A stretch of DNA of 64,000 nt, taken from a virus. Below the pieces are notes generated by a model. It was not told where the DNA came from. It was given only the letters and a program-made list of their open reading frames with translations, and did not search any database. This document shows positions 42,062 through 50,301 of the stretch, piece by piece. The number at the start of each line of letters is the position of its first letter. Within the stretch, counting starts at the first letter, position 1. Location of the stretch: positions 124,001 to 188,000 of the IMG/VR virus record IMGVR_UViG_3300017917_002466; one strand, written 5' to 3'. The translations under genes were made by a program, and so were the position numbers.

Positions 42062-42460
42062 TTAAAATTTTTGCTGATTTTTTATAAATAAATTTCTTTT
42101 ATATTCATTTCTATGATCGGGACACATTTTTGGATATACAAAAATATTTGGAAATATTTTGATTTTAAACTCGTTATTACAACCTGGAAGTTTACAATTA
42201 GCCTTAATTATAACTGGGTTAGTATAACTATGCATAATAGTTTGATTTGGGTTACGAGATTCTTCTTCGGCTTTCTTGGTGGCGATCTTGGCGGCATCAA
42301 TTATCTTACGATATTTACGATGACGGTGTTCTGTACAAAATTTTCCCTTTCCAGTCATTTTTTGTTTTATTTTACATCCTGGAAAAGCACACTTCTTAAA
42401 TTTAAGTTTTTCACAATGCTGCTTACCAGATTTCTTTGGAACTATAAATGGTACGCTCAT
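42062..42460 (-). CDS. Double zinc-finger protein
   Basis: 132 residues. Two similar units: CAFPGCKIKQKMTGKGKFCT, then EHR, and CKLPGCNNEF...KMCPDHR, each C-x4-C...C-x2-H. Basic throughout; probably binds nucleic acid. Confidence 0.7.
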   Translation of the reverse strand: MSVPFIVPKKSGKQHCEKLKFKKCAFPGCKIKQKMTGKGKFCTEHRHRKYRKIIDAAKIATKKAEEESRNPNQTIMHSYTNPVIIKANCKLPGCNNEFKIKIFPNIFVYPKMCPDHRNEYKRNLFIKNQQKF

Positions 42461-42524
42461 AAACCTCCAATAAATAAAATTAAACCGATGAGGTTCTTGT
42501 TATAATATACAAAATCCTATCTAT

Positions 42525-42553
42525 AATATAATATTAGGAAACCGTTTTGTCAA
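42525..42553 (-). promoter_or_regulatory. Sigma70-like promoter
   Basis: TTGACA / 17 bp / TATATT on the minus strand, upstream of 42062-42460. Confidence 0.75.
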
Positions 42554-42565
42554 TAAAATTTTTTG

Positions 42566-43456
42566 TCAATTACAAGCTATTATAGAAGGTTTATTAGCCA
42601 TTTCTTCTCCGACTCTCTTGTATTGGTCAAGAAATTGAACTCCGTCAAGCTTATCAATAGCCTTTGGAATAGCAATGTCATAGTAGCTCATTGAAATCTT
42701 TTTCTTTGAAGAATTACACATTGCCTGTAATCCATAGACTTGTTCTTGACGAACTTGTTCTCTGGCTAGTCCACCATCATCAATTTCAAGGAAAGAAAGA
42801 ATCTGACGAACAAATTTATACTTTTTAGCTTTATTGAATAAAATATTTTCATCAGAAAATCCACAACCAATAATATCAAAATGCCAATTTTCATTTGGCC
42901 AAAGAATGAAAGCATCAACAAGACCATAAGCAATAGGAATATTGGCTACTCCCATTCCACCATCCATCCATACGGATTTATTTTGTTCGTCAATCAATGT
43001 TCCGAAATAGAAAGGAGCAGCAAAAGACTTACATGTCGAAGTAACAAGATATTCTTGTCCATCCTTTTGTTCCCAAGACTTAAAGAAGTGATTTCTCTTG
43101 TCACAAAGATTAACAGAAGTTATTTGAACTTTTGTCAAACAATCAGCCATTTTTATCATTCCAATTTCTTTGACAAAAATTTCAATGAAGTGTTTTCTAT
43201 TATACATTGGAATTGGTGGAAGCCATTGTCTTTCAAATATCTTCTTGACCATACTTGGATAAATAGCTTCAAGATAATCCATTGTAATCTTTCCAGAAGC
43301 TATCATTGCGGCATTGATAGCCCCAACAGAGCTTCCTACAATCAAGTCATAATATTTGGAAAGAGGACCAACTTCAGCTTCTTTCTTTTTCAAAACTTGG
43401 GCTTGTGCGTAGCCTTTTACACCACCACCGCTTAGAATCATTATTCGTTTAGACAT
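42566..43456 (-). CDS. Patatin-like phospholipase
   Basis: 296 residues. GGGVKGYAQAQVL (oxyanion loop, residues 9-21), GSSVGAIN (G-x-S-x-G nucleophile elbow, Ser near 43), and DGGMGVANIP (catalytic Asp, near 166) are all present, so the Ser-Asp dyad is complete. Would release fatty acids from phospholipids; could act in host membrane change or lysis. No signal peptide. Confidence 0.88.
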   Translation of the reverse strand: MSKRIMILSGGGVKGYAQAQVLKKKEAEVGPLSKYYDLIVGSSVGAINAAMIASGKITMDYLEAIYPSMVKKIFERQWLPPIPMYNRKHFIEIFVKEIGMIKMADCLTKVQITSVNLCDKRNHFFKSWEQKDGQEYLVTSTCKSFAAPFYFGTLIDEQNKSVWMDGGMGVANIPIAYGLVDAFILWPNENWHFDIIGCGFSDENILFNKAKKYKFVRQILSFLEIDDGGLAREQVRQEQVYGLQAMCNSSKKKISMSYYDIAIPKAIDKLDGVQFLDQYKRVGEEMANKPSIIACN

Positions 43457-43709
43457 TTTTTAATTCCTCTTTATCTTGATTAAAGTTTTCACATTTTTCT
43501 TTTAATAAATGTCCGCATTTTTCCCATTCAAAACAATTTTTACAACAAGAATTATTCCATTTTTCTCTTAAAGATGATGCACTTAGTTCAATCATTTCTA
43601 AAACAAATTTTTCACCTGGGTCTTTTCCTTTATTAATTCCATCAAAATATTTTGCATCATTCAAATATTTAATTTCTACTTTTATAAATCTTTGGTCTTT
43701 TTGAGACAT
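43449..43709 (-). CDS. Hypothetical Cys-containing protein
   Basis: 86 residues: NNSCCKNCFEWEKCGHLLKE, then KCENF is a possible metal site. Overlaps the patatin start by 8 bases, so the pair is coupled. Confidence 0.65.
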   Translation of the reverse strand: MSQKDQRFIKVEIKYLNDAKYFDGINKGKDPGEKFVLEMIELSASSLREKWNNSCCKNCFEWEKCGHLLKEKCENFNQDKEELKNV

Positions 43710-43724
43710 TTTTGCTCCTTTTCA

Positions 43725-43732
43725 TATAAATA
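43725..43732 (+). promoter_or_regulatory. Late-type TATAAATA promoter, different leader
   Basis: TATAAATA upstream of the scar at 43786. The leader here is not the common one: a simple hairpin ATTAGG-ATAAA-CCCTAAT, then AAGGAG. Confidence 0.7.
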
Positions 43733-43785
43733 CTATATGAAGAAAAAATTAGGATAAACCCTAATCAAAAAGGAGTCAATTTTAA

Positions 43786-43899
43786 ATGAAAAATTATTCT
43801 ACATCTTTTATAAAAAGATCAAATATTATACATAAAAATAAGTATGAATATTCTGAAATTATTTATATTAATAATAAAACTAAAGTCAAAATATATTGA
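43786..43899 (+). pseudogene. Homing endonuclease, N-terminal scar
   Basis: 37 codons: SFIKRSNIIHKNKYEYSEII, then INNKTKVKIY, the start of a DUF723-type repeat as at 12265, ended early by TGA. Confidence 0.75.
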
Positions 43900-43935
43900 A
43901 AATATTTTAATAAGTAAAATATTCTAAAGGCTTTA

Positions 43936-45240
43936 CTAAATTCTGTTATCTTCAAATCGGTCTAGAAAAGTTTTAAATCCCCACATCACAGGAGGATTAG
44001 AGTTTTTTGTACTCATAAGCCACAATACTTTACATTTTGGTTGGTGGGGAGGAGAAGCACAACCATCAGTATAAACTACCAATCCATCAACCTTTTCTTT
44101 ATCAGCTAAATTCATTATTTGCTCAAAGTCAGTTCCTCCCCTACCAAGACAAGTAAAACTCTTTCTGGCTTTTCTAAAGTTCTTTTCCACAATTTTTATT
44201 TCTGTATCAAACTCCACAAAAGTTATCTTACAATAGTGAAGTAGTTTATTCACAACACCAAAACCATATGCCAAATCTTCATCAGTCATTGAACCAGAAC
44301 TATCAACAGCAAAGATAACGTGTGGCATATAAACTCGTCTATAACCTGGGAGTTCAATATCCCAACGTCTATTCAAACGCATACGGCTACTAATACTTTT
44401 TCCTGTCAATACAGAAGCGCCAAATTTTCTAATAACATCTGAAGCTCTTACTTTTGGTTCAAGAGTCGCAAGAATTGATGCCTGTGCAGTACCAGTATAT
44501 CGTCCCCATTGTCTTGTCCTATGACGAACTTTATCAACGAAAGTCTTTATATCAGTATCAAATCCATTATTCTTTCCCCAACCCTGATTGCCATTACTAT
44601 TAGGGTCAGTATATTTCGTCATTGCTTCTTTTTCATTATCAAACTCTTGGAATCCATCACCATCAGCATTTTCATCTCGTTGGTCTTGTTCATCTTCAGT
44701 TTGAGAGATTACTTTTTGAACCATATCTTTCTTTTGTTCGTCAGACATTGACCCCCAAATCTTTTGAATTTGTTTATTGACCTTATCGGCTCTTTCTAAA
44801 AGTTCTCGGAAATATTCTTCAAAAGCTAAATTATCTTTCAAACCAAATCTTTTTGGGTCGGGAGTTATTTCATCAATTCCTTGGAGAAGTTTCTCAACAT
44901 CACCGTTTGAAAGTTGATTAATTGCTAAAGAAGAAGAAAGGTGAGCGATGTTTGCCGGTTCTTTCAGTCTGGTGGTGGGGTGACGAAGAAGCACACGCAT
45001 ACCTTCCGTATAAAGTACCAATTCAAGTTTTTCAAGAGAGATTGTAGTAATAAAGTTTGGGTTATACCTAAGAGATACTCGGTCTTGTCTAGTAACATCA
45101 ATACCCATTGTGTCATATTGTGGGTCTGGAATCTTATCCAACATTGACAAAGCACCAAATAAAACATTATCTTTTCTCCAAAGAGAAAAAATAACCTTAT
45201 CTATTTTTTGTTTGGCTCTTTCTATATTTTCATTATTCAT
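43936..45240 (-). CDS. VWA-domain protein (DUF2201 type)
   Basis: 434 residues. The C-terminal third (from about 295) is a von Willebrand A domain: FAVDSSGSMTDEDL (MIDAS D-x-S-x-S), GRGGTDFEQIM and VVYTDG. The N-terminal two thirds fit the DUF2201 metallopeptidase-like region, but I see no HExxH. Pairs with the MoxR-type ATPase at 45383-46648, a combination known in phages and bacteria as a chaperone-like couple. Confidence 0.85.
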   Translation of the reverse strand: MNNENIERAKQKIDKVIFSLWRKDNVLFGALSMLDKIPDPQYDTMGIDVTRQDRVSLRYNPNFITTISLEKLELVLYTEGMRVLLRHPTTRLKEPANIAHLSSSLAINQLSNGDVEKLLQGIDEITPDPKRFGLKDNLAFEEYFRELLERADKVNKQIQKIWGSMSDEQKKDMVQKVISQTEDEQDQRDENADGDGFQEFDNEKEAMTKYTDPNSNGNQGWGKNNGFDTDIKTFVDKVRHRTRQWGRYTGTAQASILATLEPKVRASDVIRKFGASVLTGKSISSRMRLNRRWDIELPGYRRVYMPHVIFAVDSSGSMTDEDLAYGFGVVNKLLHYCKITFVEFDTEIKIVEKNFRKARKSFTCLGRGGTDFEQIMNLADKEKVDGLVVYTDGCASPPHQPKCKVLWLMSTKNSNPPVMWGFKTFLDRFEDNRI

Positions 45241-45382
45241 TTAGAATATTCTTTCTATCAAATATAATATATAAATAACAAACAGAAGATGACATTATTA
45301 GACTAAATCATTTTACTAACTTAGAGTTATTGACAGTAGAAGATCACAAGAAAATACATTCTGGTGATCTTCTACTAAACGA
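45241..45382. other. Intergenic gap with late-type box and 12-bp hairpin
   Basis: TATAAATA on the plus strand at 45270-45277 with no gene behind it. A perfect 12-bp hairpin GTAGAAGATCAC (45336-45347) / GTGATCTTCTAC (45364-45375) lies next to the stop of 45383-46648. It may end or stabilise that transcript; it lacks a T run. Confidence 0.5.
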
Positions 45383-46648
45383 TTAGCCTTTTAGTAACTC
45401 ATCAATGTCAGGATCGTTGAAATGGTTTTCCTCATCCTCTTTCTCTTTCGGTGTTTTCCCGTGAATTAGGTCTATAAAATCATCCACTAATCCTTTGATA
45501 TTACTGGAAAGTAATTTATCGGGCCACGATTTGTGATTCTCGGTTGTTGCTTCACTGATGTAGTCATAAAAATCACAGCGAAGTTCATTGGGAAGGCACT
45601 TGAGATATTGGTACACATTAAATGCGTACTTATCGGCCTGTTTCTTTCCAGTGGGACTTTCCATCTCTCCAAAGTACTGTTCTTCTTCCTCTTCAAGATG
45701 AATTGATAATTCAAGGTTTAGTAACAAAATTTCTTGGTTGGAACATTTCTTGACTTTTTCTTCCAAATCTTTTGTCCAGTTTGTTACGATACTTCCAGGA
45801 TTTATCCCCTTCTTCTGTTCCTTGATGAAAGCATAGAAAGCCGAAGATGCACTTTCTCCAATGATTCCAGCCGAAATATCCCTAAGTGTAACAAAGTCTT
45901 CTTCGTTCAAAATCTTTGGATTCTTCTTGATGATATTGCTCATCCTTACCCAAGAACGTCGGGAAGGATAGACTACGCCCATCTTTCCGTTAGATGGAGG
46001 GTCAAGGTGCAATGCTCCGAACTTGGCAATGAATCCGATAACAAGCTTATGAACCTTTGCATCAATAGCCCAGTAAATCCATTCCTTGCGTGAAGGAGCG
46101 AACCCATAAACATTGAATCGGTCAAAAAGGGCTGGGTCAAGCTCGGTAACCTGATATCCAAACTTATCGTCAAGAGGATTGATTGCAGCGATGATTCGGG
46201 TGCAATCAGGAAGCTTCAATCCGTTGAGTTGACGGTTGAGAGCCATATCCATAATGCACTGATAGACCTCGGGCTTTCCTCGGTTGAACTCATCAAGGAA
46301 AAGAACGAGCTTGGTATTATTGTCTCTCGGCCACCATTTTGGTGGTGCGAATTCTGTTATTTTCTGTGAAACTTCTTTTCCATCATAAATGAAAGTAACT
46401 ATAGTTCGATCTGGCAAACCAATCAAATCACCAGCATCAGCCATCTGGCCAAGGAAAAGCATAATGACGGCATACCCACGCTTCTCAAAATAAGCCTTCA
46501 TAAACTCGGATTTGCCGATACCGTGAATACCAACGGCCATAATGGCTTGGTCTTCTGGAGTCATTTCAAGAATGTTTATCCAGTCTTTTGCCTCAAGCTC
46601 ACGAACCATATCCAAGGAACCGTTTGAACCACCTTCAATCTTGGACAT
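45383..46648 (-). CDS. MoxR-type AAA+ ATPase
   Basis: 421 residues. Walker A is modified: AVGIHGIGKSEFMKAYF (G-I-H-G-I-G-K-S, residues 41-48). Walker B LVLFLDEFNRGKPEV near 112-125 with the MoxR-like sensor block DKFGYQVTELDPALFDRFN. C-terminal half helical and acidic. Expected to work with the VWA protein downstream. Confidence 0.85.
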   Translation of the reverse strand: MSKIEGGSNGSLDMVRELEAKDWINILEMTPEDQAIMAVGIHGIGKSEFMKAYFEKRGYAVIMLFLGQMADAGDLIGLPDRTIVTFIYDGKEVSQKITEFAPPKWWPRDNNTKLVLFLDEFNRGKPEVYQCIMDMALNRQLNGLKLPDCTRIIAAINPLDDKFGYQVTELDPALFDRFNVYGFAPSRKEWIYWAIDAKVHKLVIGFIAKFGALHLDPPSNGKMGVVYPSRRSWVRMSNIIKKNPKILNEEDFVTLRDISAGIIGESASSAFYAFIKEQKKGINPGSIVTNWTKDLEEKVKKCSNQEILLLNLELSIHLEEEEEQYFGEMESPTGKKQADKYAFNVYQYLKCLPNELRCDFYDYISEATTENHKSWPDKLLSSNIKGLVDDFIDLIHGKTPKEKEDEENHFNDPDIDELLKG

Positions 46649-46670
46649 TATGAACCCCTTTCAATTGGTG

Positions 46671-46850
46671 TTACTTATGAAGCTCTTCGTCTATTTCTTC
46701 TTCGTACTCTTCATCTTCTTCAAGACTATCAAGGTCTATCTTTCTAAGGTAATCTTTTACCTTCTGTCTACTTTTCTTTTGAGACTTGCCGACTTTCTCC
46801 ATTCCATAGTTGTCAGCGTCATAATAGTTTTCACGGAAAGTCTTACTCAT
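46671..46850 (-). CDS. Acidic small protein
   Basis: 59 residues; basic middle (KSQKKSRQKVKDYLRK) and a very acidic end. GGAG-like site before the ATG at 46850. Upstream of the MoxR gene in the same direction. Confidence 0.6.
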   Translation of the reverse strand: MSKTFRENYYDADNYGMEKVGKSQKKSRQKVKDYLRKIDLDSLEEDEEYEEEIDEELHK

Positions 46851-46854
46851 TTGA

Positions 46855-47295
46855 TTAGGCTCCTTTTCCCTTTCTTACTCTTTTGAAAAAGCAACGAGTA
46901 CATTGCGTTAAATTGTTTGCATCAGCAGGCTGAATGAAATATTGGTTGCAGAATTTACAACGACAAATCTTCCCAGTCCACATAATGCGGATACGTTCAA
47001 AAATGTTATAGTGCTTTGGTATTGTTCCAAACAAAGAAAACTTCTTGAGCCAGCATTGTATTGGATTCTTGATTGATAATTCGTATTCATTGATTTCTTG
47101 GAAGACATTGCATTCTTTGACTTGGTCAAAAAGCATACTGAAGTGTTCAAAACTGCCATCCCCTTTATGTAAGAAGTGGCAAAAACCATTCTCTTGATGT
47201 GGTTTGTCTTTTTGAATTGACCAATATGGGCAAGTTCCATCACTATCCCAACAATATATTCCCTGTGGAATATTCTCAATTTTTCTTTCTTTCAT
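46855..47295 (-). CDS. Cys-rich phage protein with zinc ribbon
   Basis: 146 residues from the ATG at 47295. Early YCWDSDGTCPYWSIQ...CHFL resembles small phage Cys-cluster proteins. The C-terminal CRCKFCNQYFIQPADANNLT with CTRC is a zinc ribbon. Promoter 47302-47329. Confidence 0.7.
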   Translation of the reverse strand: MKERKIENIPQGIYCWDSDGTCPYWSIQKDKPHQENGFCHFLHKGDGSFEHFSMLFDQVKECNVFQEINEYELSIKNPIQCWLKKFSLFGTIPKHYNIFERIRIMWTGKICRCKFCNQYFIQPADANNLTQCTRCFFKRVRKGKGA

Positions 47296-47301
47296 ACTTT
47301 C

Positions 47302-47329
47302 AATATACATCTGTTTGCGAAAAAGTCAA
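47302..47329 (-). promoter_or_regulatory. Sigma70-like promoter
   Basis: TTGACT / 16 bp / TATATT on the minus strand, back to back with the late promoter at 47340. Confidence 0.7.
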
Positions 47330-47339
47330 GTAGTAAAAT

Positions 47340-47437
47340 CATAAATATTTATAGAAGTTAAGAGACAGCGACTGATCCTCGTTTCTTTGCCAGTACAAAG
47401 ATTATCTTAACTTCATCTACACAAACCGTACTGGAGG
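47340..47437 (+). promoter_or_regulatory. Late promoter plus pseudoknot leader, copy 5
   Basis: CATAAATA at 47340-47347. Outer stem GAAGTTAAGA (47354-47363) with TCTTAACTTC (47405-47414), 10 perfect pairs. Inner TCTTTG, loop CCAGTA (47390-47395), CAAAGA. Loop partner TACTGG at 47429-47434 merges with GGAGG before the ATG at 47442. Confidence 0.85.
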
Positions 47438-47441
47438 TTCT

Positions 47442-47489
47442 ATGATAGTTTCTAAAACAATTCTAATAAAAGAGTTTATGAATTTATAA
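47442..47489 (+). pseudogene. Endonuclease scar with both ends kept, middle deleted
   Basis: 15 codons: MIVSKT matches the start of 24660-25343 (MILSKT), and IKEFMNL matches its end (IKDFIG). All between has been removed in frame, leaving promoter, leader, start and stop. Confidence 0.75.
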
Positions 47490-48051
47490 CACGAAAAGCA
47501 TCAACAACAAATCTAATTTGATATTTACAATCGCTTATTGCGTTATGTTTCTGATCTTTGTCATCTGAATATTTACTTGTTGATATTTTTGAAAGCCAAG
47601 TTATTGTTCTACAATCAAATATATGCTTATAACTCCAAGGAGTTATAAGATTATATTCATTATAAGCTTGATTTAAAAGAGGAATATCAAAACCATTGCC
47701 CCAAACCTTAAAATTCTCTACAAGATTATTAGAACAAAAATCATTAAGTAAATTCAAACATTCCAATAAACTAATATTCCTATATGCTTCACTTTGTTCT
47801 TTTCTTACATTTTCGGGTTGGTTAAACCAAAATTTAATAGAACCCCATTCAATGTTTCTATTTGTTTGAGTTTCAATAATTGGATAAATTTCAAACTCTT
47901 TCCCCAATGTTCCATCTGTAATATTAAAACAAACTGCTCCAATACTTAAAACTACTGCATTCGTTTGAACTCCAAGAGTTTCAAGGTCTATCATAAGATG
48001 ATGTAGCTTCTTACTTTCTGCGGCCGGTACTGCGTTTATTTCTTCTGACAT
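47476..48051 (-). CDS. DEDDh 3'-5' exoribonuclease (Rv2179c-like)
   Basis: 191 residues from the ATG at 48051 (AAAGGA site). MIDLETLG (D-x-E), WGNGFDIPLLNQAY (second Asp) and HNAISDCKYQ (His and last Asp) give the full DEDDh set of an RNase H-fold exonuclease. Expected to trim RNA or short oligonucleotides. Neighbours include a coiled-coil protein that overlaps its start. Confidence 0.85.
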   Translation of the reverse strand: MSEEINAVPAAESKKLHHLMIDLETLGVQTNAVVLSIGAVCFNITDGTLGKEFEIYPIIETQTNRNIEWGSIKFWFNQPENVRKEQSEAYRNISLLECLNLLNDFCSNNLVENFKVWGNGFDIPLLNQAYNEYNLITPWSYKHIFDCRTITWLSKISTSKYSDDKDQKHNAISDCKYQIRFVVDAFRVINS

Positions 48052-48319
48052 CTGTAGTCCTTTCTCGGAGCGCGTCAAAGAATGCATCCTCGCCATAATC
48101 GTCGTCACAATCTTCTTTACAAACATTCGTTTTCTTTACCTTTACAGGCTTCTCTTTGGATTCAAGTTCCTTTATTCTATTTCTAAGCCTTTCTATTTCT
48201 TCCTCATATCGTGAAACATCTGAGTTAGCGTGACCAACAACGGTCTTTCCTTTCTCTACAATCACTGGCTTGAGGACTTGAAAATTATCGTGGAATGAAT
48301 TCTTATTCTCATTTATCAT
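48011..48319 (-). CDS. Coiled-coil protein
   Basis: 102 residues: SRYEEEIERLRNRIKELESK is a coiled coil; basic end. Overlaps the exonuclease start by 41 bases. Confidence 0.65.
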   Translation of the reverse strand: MINENKNSFHDNFQVLKPVIVEKGKTVVGHANSDVSRYEEEIERLRNRIKELESKEKPVKVKKTNVCKEDCDDDYGEDAFFDALRERTTDVRRNKRSTGRRK

Positions 48320-48321
48320 AT

Positions 48322-48477
48322 CTAATCCTTTATGAAGTCCATCTTCTTGCTTCTACGTTTCAGTATCATCCATCCTGTGCGAATGACAGAGAATCCCATC
48401 ACAAGTACAGTCAATATTGCTATTGATAGTTTCACAATGATAAGAGCATTGCTGTCTTGGTCGTCTATCTCAATCAT
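48322..48477 (-). CDS. Membrane microprotein
   Basis: 51 residues with one membrane helix (ALIIVKLSIAILTVLVMGFS) and a basic tail. Coupled to 48011-48319 by a 2-base gap. Confidence 0.65.
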   Translation of the reverse strand: MIEIDDQDSNALIIVKLSIAILTVLVMGFSVIRTGWMILKRRSKKMDFIKD

Positions 48478-48599
48478 GTGTTACCTTCTTTATCTCTTTC
48501 AACACAATAGCATAAATAAAGACCATAAAAAAGTACCAAACCAATACCACCAACTATTACAATAACAAGAGAAGCTATTAACCATTGTGGCAATATCAT
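48474..48599 (-). CDS. Membrane microprotein
   Basis: 41 residues: IASLVIVIVGGIGLVLFYGL membrane helix, charged tail. ATGA-type overlap with the next gene. Confidence 0.65.
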   Translation of the reverse strand: MILPQWLIASLVIVIVGGIGLVLFYGLYLCYCVERDKEGNT

Positions 48600-49579
48600 A
48601 GATAATTTTTTCTGGCTATTTCAATAGCCCTTTCAACTACAGTCTTCACATTGCATCCGTAAAGACCGGCACAACTGAAGCTGTTCAACTCCATTACCGA
48701 AAACTTATCTTGAGCATTCTTACAAATATCAACTGTGTACATCGGGTCGGGCTGATATACTTTAGCAGTCGCCTTCGCAAGCTCCAATGCCTGTTCCTCA
48801 AAGGAAGGAGAATAGTCTGATTCACTTTCCTTCTTGTATTGACTACCCGTAATGATTTCACCCTCAGCAGCAATGAATCTCCACTCAGCCACGATTCTAT
48901 CTTCATGACCAACCGGCCGAGCAAGAAGCAGTATATCTTCTTCCTTGGTTCCTTCACGAACCCAGAACCAATCCGAAGACCAGTATGGTTCATTTACTAT
49001 AAAAACCATACCAGTAAAAGGTTTCAATCCAGAGCTTGGTCTAATGAAGATTCGGCCTGTCTGTGGTTCCCCTATTGACTCTATGTATTTTTCAATACCT
49101 TTCTCTACGTTTATCCTTGAATCAAACAAACAGTAACCATTGAACAATGGGATTCCTGCGCTTTGAAGAATTGGGTAATACCGGCAACATTCGTAGTTTT
49201 CAACAGTAAGCCACGGTCCGGGCTTCCAATTAGTCTGCTTCTTAATCTGAAGCGCAAAGTTTATAGAAGTTTGAGTGAGTACGAAATCATCCTTGTCAAT
49301 GAAAGACAAGTCCATTCCTTCTATCGGAATGTACTTCTCAACGTGAACATCACATCCTTGTTTCTTGGCTTCTTCAGCCAAATCACCAAAGCGATTGTCA
49401 GGATGAAAGTCTTCTATAAACCATCTTGGATTAATCATTTGATATTTCCCATTTCTATCCTTTTCTATAATATAATATGTAACTCCAAGTTTGTCAAGAG
49501 CTTTCTTCCAAATTTCTGTTTCTTGACGAAGACATTCGGATTTCCAGACTGGAAAGCCTTCTATGATGAATTTAATCAT
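48596..49579 (-). CDS. ATP-grasp domain protein (DUF4343 type)
   Basis: 327 residues. IFIRPSSGLKPFTGMVF (ATP-lysine segment), AEWRFIAAEGEIITGSQYK and DICKNAQDKFSVMELNSFS (the D...E...N metal and ATP residues) fit an ATP-grasp ligase. Such enzymes join a carboxylate to an amine; the phage substrate is unknown. Confidence 0.8.
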   Translation of the reverse strand: MIKFIIEGFPVWKSECLRQETEIWKKALDKLGVTYYIIEKDRNGKYQMINPRWFIEDFHPDNRFGDLAEEAKKQGCDVHVEKYIPIEGMDLSFIDKDDFVLTQTSINFALQIKKQTNWKPGPWLTVENYECCRYYPILQSAGIPLFNGYCLFDSRINVEKGIEKYIESIGEPQTGRIFIRPSSGLKPFTGMVFIVNEPYWSSDWFWVREGTKEEDILLLARPVGHEDRIVAEWRFIAAEGEIITGSQYKKESESDYSPSFEEQALELAKATAKVYQPDPMYTVDICKNAQDKFSVMELNSFSCAGLYGCNVKTVVERAIEIARKNYL

Positions 49580-49767
49580 TTGGCTTCCTTAAATATTATG
49601 CAACCACAATACTTACATCCACAAGGATACATTTCTGCATAAGTATCAAAGTGTCGGTAATAAGGATGGCCGCAAGTACAGACTCTATCATCCCCGTAGT
49701 TAGGATTGTAATGTCTATCAGTTAATACTCTCTTTGTAATGATATATGGCTTCTCAGGCTTTTTCAT
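49576..49767 (-). CDS. Zinc-binding microprotein
   Basis: 63 residues: VCTCGHPYYRH...YPCGCKYCGCIIF, six Cys and two His in 30 residues. Overlaps both neighbours. Confidence 0.65.
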   Translation of the reverse strand: MKKPEKPYIITKRVLTDRHYNPNYGDDRVCTCGHPYYRHFDTYAEMYPCGCKYCGCIIFKEAK

Positions 49768-49945
49768 TCTTCAATTCCTTCTTGGCCTGCTTCTCCAAAG
49801 CATCCCACTTCTTTTGGTCAGCTACGATTTGAATTGCTTGACCCATTTCCTCAAGGACTTTCATTGAAGCATGAGAGCCTTGGACGATTTGTTTTCCACG
49901 CCTCATATTCAAATCCTTACGCATTACTATTACTTGTTTGACCAT
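49754..49945 (-). CDS. Truncated peptidyl-tRNA hydrolase 2-like protein
   Basis: 63 residues from the ATG at 49945 (GGAG site). KQVIVMRKDLNMRRGKQIVQ, then GSHASM, is the strand-helix start of PTH2 with its catalytic-region His. PTH2 is normally about 115-120 residues; the second half, including the conserved TVTCLGIGP-type block, is absent and replaced by a Lys-rich helix. May be inactive or repurposed. Confidence 0.7.
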   Translation of the reverse strand: MVKQVIVMRKDLNMRRGKQIVQGSHASMKVLEEMGQAIQIVADQKKWDALEKQAKKELKNEKA

Positions 49946-49946
49946 A

Positions 49947-50300
49947 TTATAGTTTCTCCCAAAGGAAAGGAACATACTGTGCTTGAATTCCATAATCCTC
50001 AAAGAGCTTAATCATCAATTTTGCGGCTGGACGGTTAATTGAATGAACGAAAATCTGATTCGGAACTCTGTCTCGGTTCTGAACCAACCACTTCACAACT
50101 CCATATCCGGTATTATCACCGGCTAGTACATATGTCTTACCACCAAGGTCGTGGTCAAGCATCAACACATCAAATTCAAAGGACTCCAAAGCAGCAATAC
50201 AATCTTTTGAAGTTGTAGTAAAGACTACATCGTTTCCGATAAGCTTCTGCTGAAATGTCTTGGTCCTTTCTGGACAGTCTTCAAGAATTAATATCTTCAT
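49947..50300 (-). CDS. cPPR receiver-like domain protein
   Basis: 117 residues. ILILEDCPERT, then VLMLDHDLGGKT (Asp pair), and FVHSINRPAAKLM fit the cyclic-phosphate processing receiver (cPPR) family, which is linked to RNA-repair and nucleotide-phosphate systems. Next to Thg1 and the RlaP-like enzyme. Confidence 0.75.
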   Translation of the reverse strand: MKILILEDCPERTKTFQQKLIGNDVVFTTTSKDCIAALESFEFDVLMLDHDLGGKTYVLAGDNTGYGVVKWLVQNRDRVPNQIFVHSINRPAAKLMIKLFEDYGIQAQYVPFLWEKL

Positions 50301-50301
50301 A

